Origin: Nitrosopumilaceae archaeon
GTDB lineage: Archaea; Thermoproteota; Nitrososphaeria; Nitrososphaerales; Nitrosopumilaceae
Assembly (NCBI GenBank): GCA_013330055.1
Contig: DUJB01000030.1
Span: 1 to 6,465, forward strand
Direction of reading: 5' to 3'
DNA: 6,465 bases
Shown piece after piece: positions 1-4,301 of this stretch. Each line of letters starts with the position of its first letter. The stretch's first letter is position 1. Position numbers and translations under genes: made by a program. Under the pieces are notes generated by a model. It was not told where the DNA came from. It did no database searches and saw only the letters and a program-made list of their open reading frames with translations.

Positions 1-641
1 CAAGTAGGACATGCAATGAAAAGGCCAGTTACTGCACCAAACCCGCCCAATCCTCCTGTTCTTTTGTACATTGAGAACGCTCCTGAGGCAAGTGCAAAAT
101 TAAGACCTACCAGAAACGATACTGTAATCTGCAATACCAAATTAATCGGAATTATCTTAAAGCCTACATGTTCTGTCAGGTATCCAACTATTGATGGCAT
201 GTAACCTGCAGGACCACAGCAAGGAGTAATGTGCACTGATGGAACTATTGCCCCATAGTGCTGTGAAAATATTACTTCGGGTTGATAAACAAGTATTCCA
301 GATGTCAATGAAAAAAATATTCCATAACCTATCGCACTTGTAATAAAGACTTGTTTTGATCTTTTGTTGTTAATTGAATTTGCAATTATTGAGGAAATGG
401 AATTGCCACCTTGTACAATTTTTACTTTATAGAATCTATACAATCCATATGCAATTGCACCAAATGACATAAAGAGTACAACATACATTCCTACTGCGAC
501 TCTTTCCAGAAATGGAATCATTTCTGGTGTTACTACAGCATAATCATATTTCGTATAGAAAAAAAACGAAATTCCAATTGATGCAAATCCAACAATAATC
601 ATTGCCCGATAGGACTGCTGCATTGTCACCTGCTTTCCCAT
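1..641 (-). CDS. Multi-span membrane protein with conserved-looking Cys/His motifs, partial (C-terminus outside window)
   Basis: I do not recognise this gene by name. Reading leftwards from an ATG at 641, an open frame of 213 codons runs uninterrupted to the window edge, so the C-terminus is missing. Hydrophobic stretches at about residues 12-29, 47-70, 98-119, 163-188 and from 199 onwards look like membrane spans, and there is no clear cleavable signal peptide. Between spans 3 and 4 lies a polar loop with His137 and a Cys-Cys pair in HITPCCGPAGYMP (137-149). The final visible residues, after a Gly-rich stretch, are ACPT followed by the bases TG, so the next residue is Cys unless it is Trp or a stop; a CPTC motif is likely. 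Such residues suggest metal or thiol-redox chemistry at the membrane, but that is inference. It is divergent from the DUF151 gene. ATGs at codons 7 and 14 are alternative starts. Confidence 0.8.
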   Translation of the reverse strand, partial: MGKQVTMQQSYRAMIIVGFASIGISFFFYTKYDYAVVTPEMIPFLERVAVGMYVVLFMSFGAIAYGLYRFYKVKIVQGGNSISSIIANSINNKRSKQVFITSAIGYGIFFSLTSGILVYQPEVIFSQHYGAIVPSVHITPCCGPAGYMPSIVGYLTEHVGFKIIPINLVLQITVSFLVGLNFALASGAFSMYKRTGGLGGFGAVTGLFIACPT

Positions 642-665
642 TATGGGAAATTAAATTTTTGTGAC

Positions 666-673
666 ATTAAATT
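666..673 (-). promoter_or_regulatory. Putative TATA box of the left-edge membrane protein gene
   Basis: Read on the minus strand this is AATTTAAT, about 25-32 bases upstream of the ATG at 641. That is the spacing expected if transcription starts at or next to the start codon, as is common for archaeal single genes. A second AATTTAAT-like stretch lies closer to the ATG, so the assignment is uncertain. Confidence 0.35.
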
Positions 674-692
674 GTATCTGTATTTGCCAAAG

Positions 693-700
693 GCTTTATC
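693..700 (+). promoter_or_regulatory. Putative TATA box of the DUF151 gene
   Basis: GCTTTATC lies about 28-35 bases before the GTG start at 728. The spacing fits a leaderless or near-leaderless archaeal transcript. No Shine-Dalgarno-like sequence is visible before the GTG, which agrees with leaderless initiation. Confidence 0.4.
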
Positions 701-727
701 TGCAATGAATGACTCTGATACTCAAAC

Positions 728-1153
728 GTGAAGATCAACGAAATTCAAGATTCTGATTATGAAGATGCCAAGATTACTTATGTAGGCTTTGTAGATCCCT
801 ATGGTGTTGAAGGCCTTCTGATTCTGAGGTCAGATGATGGAAAAGAGTTCCACATGAGAGCCTTTTCTGGCGAGGTGGCAAGGCATATCACAAATTTCAT
901 CGAGGGTCACAGGGATTCTATTCCAACAATATACAACATGATTGAAGAGGTTGCTGAACTAAATGAACTATTCATGGTAAAGATCAAAGTATATGAAAGC
1001 GGCAGCGTACTGCGTGCAAACCTGTACTTTACTGGGAAGACCGAGCTTGTCATGAGAAACTATAGAGCGTCTGATGCCGTTGCTCTTGCATCATTTTACA
1101 ATGTTCCAATTCTTGTAAGAAAGAGTTTGTTAAAAGAAAAGATGGAAGCCTAG
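728..1153 (+). CDS. Bifunctional nuclease family (DUF151/BFN domain) protein
   Basis: The 141-residue product matches the DUF151 (BFN) fold over nearly its whole length. The N-terminal strands hold ILRSDDGKEFHMRAF (27-41), where the family reads the equivalent of 'vvLr..dg.r.lPI'. A helix follows in the middle, and the C-terminal signature RASDAVALASFYNVPILV (112-129) corresponds to the family's 'RPSDAiaLA...aPIfV' element. Plant and bacterial members have been reported to cleave DNA and RNA; the true role in archaea is unclear and the catalytic residues are not well defined, so nuclease activity should not be assumed. A GTG start is chosen because an in-frame TGA lies at 716-718 and no ATG occurs in the frame before residue 43. 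The TAG stop overlaps the stop of purP on the opposite strand. Confidence 0.85.
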   Translation: MKINEIQDSDYEDAKITYVGFVDPYGVEGLLILRSDDGKEFHMRAFSGEVARHITNFIEGHRDSIPTIYNMIEEVAELNELFMVKIKVYESGSVLRANLYFTGKTELVMRNYRASDAVALASFYNVPILVRKSLLKEKMEA

Positions 1154-2241
1154 GTTACTACTTCTGCCAGCCTTCCTTCTTGCTGGGCTTTTTTAAGTTC
1201 CATTGCAATTCTTCTTCCAACGCCAAATATACTTCCATACTTGTATTTGGTATACGGACTTGTTGTTGCCAAAATTGGATTTCCAGGAACTCGCAACGAA
1301 ACATCGTATACAATGATTTCCAAGTCACGCGTTATCACACTCTGCAAGGAAAACGGCCCTATTATTCCAGGAGAATATTCTTTCTTTACTGCACGAACAA
1401 ATTTGTCACCAGCTGAAATGACTTTGTCTAATAATGATTCGCGTATGCTTGCTGGTGTGTGGCCTACTTCGATGTTTTGCAGGGAAACATCGATTTCAAG
1501 TTGTTGTCTTGCGGGAAGTGCATTAAAGTCATGGAGGTTTGTTTGCAGCCTTCTTTCAATTCCAAGAAAGTCTACTTCGTCTGAAATTGGAGTAGAAAAG
1601 TAGTTGAAATTAAAGTAAGTTCCTATCACAAGTTCCTCGATGCTTGCAATCTTTAGATCCTCTTTTAAGATCATGCCATGTTTAATCTTGGTCTCAGTCT
1701 TTTCTTTATAGTCAGAGTACGACGAGACGTTAAAAAATGCCCTTTCGAGCTTGCGGGATTTCTCTTGTACCTTTACAATAGCTGGTCTGTCGATCTCTTT
1801 TGGTGATTTGAATAATTTTGGATGTTTTATTCTTGCTTTTTCTAAAAGATAGTACTGATTTTTTCTGTGCGAGCGTTCTTCTGCCTGAAAGAGTGCCCTG
1901 TTGCCAAATATTGGAACTTTGAAGTTGTTTTCTATTCCTTTGTAGCCAAGATATGCCGTAAGTGCACGGTGTGGAATAATTATTGTGTTTGACGATCGAA
2001 GTTTGTTTTGAATTTTTGCACCAAGCATGTCTTTGAATTTGTTTACAATGATAATTTCGTCAGCAATCCTTGAGAATCTTTTGTAGGGAGTTTCTCTTCC
2101 CTTTTGACATACAACTACGGTTGGAAGATTTTCGTCTTTTGCTCCATCCATTATTTCAAGTGCAGAGTGGCTTCCAAGTGCCCCTACAGTAAGATCAGAA
2201 TATCCATTGACAATTTCTTGAATGTCAGATCTTCTAATCAC
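1150..2241 (-). CDS. purP: PurP: formate-dependent AICAR ligase (FAICAR synthetase)
   Basis: This 363-residue protein is close to the usual length of archaeal PurP (about 360). PurP is a cytosolic ATP-grasp enzyme that uses formate and ATP to convert AICAR to FAICAR, the formylation step done by PurH in bacteria. Diagnostic segments are GSHSALEIMDGAK (23-35) in the N-terminal DUF1246-type domain, VPIFGNRALFQAE (109-121), FNFNYFSTPI (210-219) with DFLGIERR (224-231), and the C-terminal DUF1297-type region GHTPASIRESLLDKV (260-274), GIIGPFSLQ (292-300) and GVGRRIAMELK (340-350). The start is a GTG preceded in frame by TAG two codons upstream, so it cannot extend further. It lies 37 bases after tatA on the same strand; a T-rich box about 25 bases before the start may give it its own promoter. 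There is no visible functional link with Tat. Confidence 0.92.
   Translation of the reverse strand: MIRRSDIQEIVNGYSDLTVGALGSHSALEIMDGAKDENLPTVVVCQKGRETPYKRFSRIADEIIIVNKFKDMLGAKIQNKLRSSNTIIIPHRALTAYLGYKGIENNFKVPIFGNRALFQAEERSHRKNQYYLLEKARIKHPKLFKSPKEIDRPAIVKVQEKSRKLERAFFNVSSYSDYKEKTETKIKHGMILKEDLKIASIEELVIGTYFNFNYFSTPISDEVDFLGIERRLQTNLHDFNALPARQQLEIDVSLQNIEVGHTPASIRESLLDKVISAGDKFVRAVKKEYSPGIIGPFSLQSVITRDLEIIVYDVSLRVPGNPILATTSPYTKYKYGSIFGVGRRIAMELKKAQQEGRLAEVVT
1167..1194 (+). terminator. Candidate terminator for the DUF151 gene, inside the 3' end of purP
   Basis: On the plus strand, CCAGC (1167-1171) can pair with GCTGG (1182-1186) around a 10-base loop, and a T6 run (1189-1194) follows two bases later. 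It sits 13 bases after the DUF151 stop. The stem is only 5 bp, and archaeal termination depends mainly on the T tract. On the other strand these bases encode the C-terminal KKAQQEGRLA of PurP, so the resemblance could be a by-product of codon choice. Confidence 0.35.
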
Positions 2242-2263
2242 AAGCTAATTAATTATTCATGGG

Positions 2264-2271
2264 TAAAAAAG
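2264..2271 (-). promoter_or_regulatory. T-rich element between tatA and purP: purP TATA box or tatA terminator
   Basis: On the minus strand this reads CTTTTTTA, 23-30 bases upstream of the purP GTG and 8 bases after the tatA stop. Position suits a TATA box for a leaderless purP transcript, but a T6 run just after tatA could equally end the tat transcript. The sequence cannot decide between the two; it could do both. Confidence 0.3.
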
Positions 2272-2278
2272 CGTTGTT

Positions 2279-2464
2279 TTATTTTGGGTCTTGTTTTTCC
2301 TTGAATTCTTTTAGTTCCTTATCTGATTCGATTTTTGCTTTTTCAAATTCGCCTTTGGCTTTGCCAAAAGTGCGTGCAAGCTCTGGAATCTTTTTTGCAC
2401 CAAAAATAATAACACCTATGACAACAAGAATAATTATTATTTCTTGCATTCCTATTGCAGCCAT
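2279..2464 (-). CDS. tatA: TatA: twin-arginine translocase pore-forming subunit
   Basis: A 61-residue protein with the full TatA architecture. A short N-terminus carries a polar pair (Q7, E8), followed by one membrane span (about 9-21), the FG hinge in FGAKKIPEL (21-29), an amphipathic helix (about 28-45) and a charged Lys/Glu tail. TatA subunits assemble around a TatC-substrate complex in the cytoplasmic membrane and allow passage of folded twin-arginine proteins. The short tail and FG-KK-PEL hinge fit TatA rather than TatB. It starts 17 bases after the tatC stop and is almost certainly co-transcribed with it. Met6 is a possible alternative start, but the ATG at 2464 keeps a normal TatA N-terminal length. 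No strong ribosome binding site is visible; GGTAAA about 10 bases upstream is weak. Confidence 0.93.
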   Translation of the reverse strand: MAAIGMQEIIIILVVIGVIIFGAKKIPELARTFGKAKGEFEKAKIESDKELKEFKEKQDPK

Positions 2465-2481
2465 ACTATAATTTTACCAGA

Positions 2482-3279
2482 TTAAGATTTAAGTGTTGCA
2501 GTCTGTTGGCCTTTATGTTCGACAGCAACCATTCCTAAAAGATACAATGCCATCATTGGTAATGAAACAAACCACATTGTCATTCCACTTCCGTCAGGAG
2601 TGACGACAGCACCAAAAATAATAATTATTACTATAGCATAACGAATGTTTTTTCTCCAGAATTTTGGCTCAACCATTCCAGTTGAAGACACTGCATACAT
2701 TACCAATGGTAACTGAAATGATATTCCAAATGCTAGAAGAAACTGAAGTACAAACGTGATAAAATCAACTACATTAAGAAACGTAACAAGGCCACTTACC
2801 TCACCATATTTGTAAAGAAATTCCAGAATTTGTGGCGTAACAAAATAGTACGAAAAGAGGCACCCTATTATGAAAAGGCATACGGCAGGAACTGTAATGT
2901 TTCTGATAATTTTGGTCTCTTTTTTATCCAAAGCAGGAGAGATAAAACCAACAAATTCTTTTACTATTACAGGCATTCCAAAAACAATACCAAGCAACCC
3001 TGCAATATAAAACTGGGCAAAAAAGGCCTGTCCTGGTGCGGTTTGAATCAGCTGAACAGACTCTGGAACCATTTGATCTTTCATTGCTACAGTGATCTGT
3101 GCTGCAATGTTATCAAACGGATCAAGAGTCGGATAGTAGAGGATTATCCCGTTATAGTCAAATGCAGTTAGATGAAATGAAAGAATGAAGATAAAAATTA
3201 TTCCAACAGCTAAAACCATTCTTAGGAGTCGCTTTCTTAGTTCCTCAAGATGTATGCCAATTTGTTTTAGTTCATCCAT
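2482..3279 (-). CDS. tatC: TatC: twin-arginine translocase receptor subunit
   Basis: A 265-residue integral membrane protein with six likely spans (about 18-37, 87-110, 127-148, 170-196, 211-227 and 233-252), the usual TatC count. The cytoplasmic N-terminus has the family motif HLEELRKRLL (10-19), which takes part in recognition of twin-arginine signal peptides. The loop FISPALDKKETKII (112-125) matches the bacterial 'F.aPaL...Er' element, with Glu121 at the conserved signal-peptide-binding Glu. FGISFQLPLVM (184-194) is the span-4 motif, with Gln189 where E. coli has Glu170. The conserved TPDG (227-230) follows span 5. The first extracytoplasmic loop (about 38-84) is roomy. The gene heads a tatC-tatA pair, and a TATA-like box precedes the ATG by 27-34 bases, overlapping the end of the upstream gene's intergenic gap. 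Confidence 0.95.
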   Translation of the reverse strand: MDELKQIGIHLEELRKRLLRMVLAVGIIFIFILSFHLTAFDYNGIILYYPTLDPFDNIAAQITVAMKDQMVPESVQLIQTAPGQAFFAQFYIAGLLGIVFGMPVIVKEFVGFISPALDKKETKIIRNITVPAVCLFIIGCLFSYYFVTPQILEFLYKYGEVSGLVTFLNVVDFITFVLQFLLAFGISFQLPLVMYAVSSTGMVEPKFWRKNIRYAIVIIIIFGAVVTPDGSGMTMWFVSLPMMALYLLGMVAVEHKGQQTATLKS

Positions 3280-3305
3280 CAGAGATCTAAAAATGGACTA
3301 AATCT

Positions 3306-3313
3306 ATATTTAT
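3306..3313 (-). promoter_or_regulatory. Putative TATA box of the tatC-tatA transcript
   Basis: Minus-strand ATAAATAT sits 27-34 bases upstream of the tatC ATG, immediately after the TAG stop of the preceding gene. The spacing fits a near-leaderless tatC transcript separate from the upstream gene. The same octamer occurs before the HEAT-repeat gene at 3785-3792. Confidence 0.45.
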
Positions 3314-3772
3314 CTACTTGCCTGGAATTGGTAAAAGTTTGCTTGAAGGAAAATTACTTTGTTCCTGTTCTTGAGGAGTAAAGTTTTCAAGTTCAACTGA
3401 AATCTCCACACTTGTCTCAAACTTGTTTCCAATTTCGGTCGCAAGATTGGCAATATCGTCTGGTGAGTAAATCTCACGAGAACCTACCAAGAATATACGT
3501 TCTCCTTTTTCTTTTGGTTCGCCACCAAACTTCTCTTTTAGAAACTCTGATATTTTGTTAACTTCATCGCGTGAAATCATATTATAATAAAATACGATTC
3601 CCTTAATTTCCTTGTAGTCCCATGGCGTACCGTTTCTATATGTAAATACAGCAAAGTGCGCTCCACTGTCGTCTCTTGCACATTTGACTTCCCAGACTAA
3701 CACCTTTTTTGGATCATAAGTTACCTTTTTGAGCTCCTCTGTTGAAAGGCGCCAGTATCTGCAGCGAGTCAT
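3314..3772 (-). CDS. Uncharacterised 152-residue soluble protein
   Basis: I do not recognise this protein or any catalytic motif in it. It has no signal peptide or membrane span. Predicted layout by eye: an N-terminal helix (about 10-17), strand-rich segments VLVWEVKCA (24-32), AHFAVFTY (38-45) and IKGIVFYYNM (56-65), a helix (68-82), a strand ERIFLVGS (91-98), a helix after SPDD (103-117), a strand (120-129), then a flexible Gln/Ser/Pro-rich tail (131-152). This alternating pattern suggests a small alpha/beta fold. Cys4 and Cys31 are the only cysteines. The ATG at 3772 is preferred over an in-frame TTG three codons upstream (3781), because a clean TTTATAAG box lies 24-31 bases before the ATG. 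It precedes tatC by 34 bases on the same strand but tatC seems to have its own promoter, so a Tat role is not implied. Confidence 0.75.
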   Translation of the reverse strand: MTRCRYWRLSTEELKKVTYDPKKVLVWEVKCARDDSGAHFAVFTYRNGTPWDYKEIKGIVFYYNMISRDEVNKISEFLKEKFGGEPKEKGERIFLVGSREIYSPDDIANLATEIGNKFETSVEISVELENFTPQEQEQSNFPSSKLLPIPGK

Positions 3773-3784
3773 CTTTATCAATGA

Positions 3785-3792
3785 ATAAATAT
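3785..3792 (+). promoter_or_regulatory. Putative TATA box of the HEAT-repeat gene
   Basis: ATAAATAT lies 21-28 bases before the ATG at 3813, slightly close but acceptable for a near-leaderless archaeal transcript. It would sit too close to the alternative GTG at 3807, which favours the ATG as start. It lies inside the region the opposite promoter must use. Confidence 0.4.
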
Positions 3793-3795
3793 TCG

Positions 3796-3803
3796 CTTAT
3801 AAA
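3796..3803 (-). promoter_or_regulatory. Putative TATA box of the uncharacterised 152-residue gene
   Basis: Minus-strand TTTATAAG, the best TATA match in the window, is placed 24-31 bases upstream of the ATG at 3772. It is only three bases from the plus-strand box at 3785-3792. Confidence 0.5.
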
Positions 3804-3812
3804 ATTGTGTGC

Positions 3813-4301
3813 ATGGAAGTTATTCCCAGCTCACGGATAGAATTGTTAGCAGAAATGGAAGAAAGATATGAAAAAAAGGACAAGGAATACTTTGTACAAC
3901 TTTTGGATCACAAAGACTATGTCATAAGAACAAGGGCAGTGTGCATTCTTGTAGACTTTGGAGGAGAAGAAATGGTGTCATATGTTTCTAAGGTTCTAAA
4001 AATTGATCCAAACGAACTTGTAAGACACGAGGCTGCCTTTTCACTAGGACAGATGTGTTATAGAAGTGGAGTAAAACCACTTGAAGATGCAGTAAAAAAT
4101 GATCCTAGTTTCTTTGTAAGACACGAAGCTGCAATTGCTCTTGGTGTGATAGGAAGCCAAGATGCAAAAGCGACTTTGCAAGATGCACTTTCAGATTCAA
4201 GTGAGCCAGTAAGGGAATCAGCAGTTGTTGCCTTGTCAAACCTGCACTTTATGGAAAAATTAAGCAAAAACGAGAGATTTGCCAAGCTTACTGGGGGCTA
4301 G
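3813..4301 (+). CDS. Small HEAT-repeat protein resembling one lobe of deoxyhypusine hydroxylase
   Basis: The 162-residue, all-helical, soluble protein has an N-terminal helix (about 6-32) and then roughly three to four HEAT-like repeats. Two carry His-Glu motifs in near-identical settings: LVRHEAAFSLGQM (69-81; H72, E73) and FVRHEAAIALGVIG (101-114; H104, E105), 32 residues apart. A third repeat reads PVRESAVVALSNL (132-144) with no His. Eukaryotic deoxyhypusine hydroxylase (DOHH) is about 300 residues, made of two such lobes, each giving two His-Glu motifs about 33 residues apart to a di-iron centre; its lobes contain HELAYCLGQM and VRHEAGEALGAIG. This protein therefore looks like a single lobe that could form the site as a dimer. 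PBS-lyase-type HEAT proteins share some of this pattern, so a plain scaffold role remains possible. ATG 3813 is preferred over GTG 3807 from promoter spacing. Its TAG stop overlaps that of rad50. Confidence 0.85.
   Translation: MEVIPSSRIELLAEMEERYEKKDKEYFVQLLDHKDYVIRTRAVCILVDFGGEEMVSYVSKVLKIDPNELVRHEAAFSLGQMCYRSGVKPLEDAVKNDPSFFVRHEAAIALGVIGSQDAKATLQDALSDSSEPVRESAVVALSNLHFMEKLSKNERFAKLTGG

Noticed and set aside
16..204. Plus-strand open frame of 62 codons
   Set aside because: It is antisense to the left-edge membrane protein, has a Pro-rich low-complexity start and no promoter; the minus-strand frame is far longer and has clear membrane spans.
1180..1603. Plus-strand open frames of 78 and 120 codons after the DUF151 gene
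   Set aside because: They are antisense to well-conserved PurP segments and overlap each other in different frames; no family features.
2279..2464. TatB rather than TatA for the 61-residue protein
   Set aside because: TatB usually has a longer tail and a different hinge; FGAKKIPEL with a short charged tail is typical of TatA, and archaeal systems generally work with TatA and TatC.
2830..3171. Plus-strand open frame of 113 codons
   Set aside because: It is antisense to tatC, whose spans and motifs are unmistakable.
3773..3781. TTG start three codons upstream for the 152-residue gene
   Set aside because: A TTG is a weak start and the TTTATAAG box would be only 15-22 bases away; the ATG at 3772 gives normal promoter spacing.
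3785..3803. Near-palindromic A/T-rich sequence between the divergent genes as an operator
   Set aside because: The symmetry is imperfect and is explained by two opposite TATA boxes; there is no separate inverted repeat to support a repressor site.
3807..3812. GTG start two codons upstream for the HEAT gene
   Set aside because: It would place the TATA box only 15-22 bases from the start; the ATG at 3813 fits better, though a short leader cannot be excluded.
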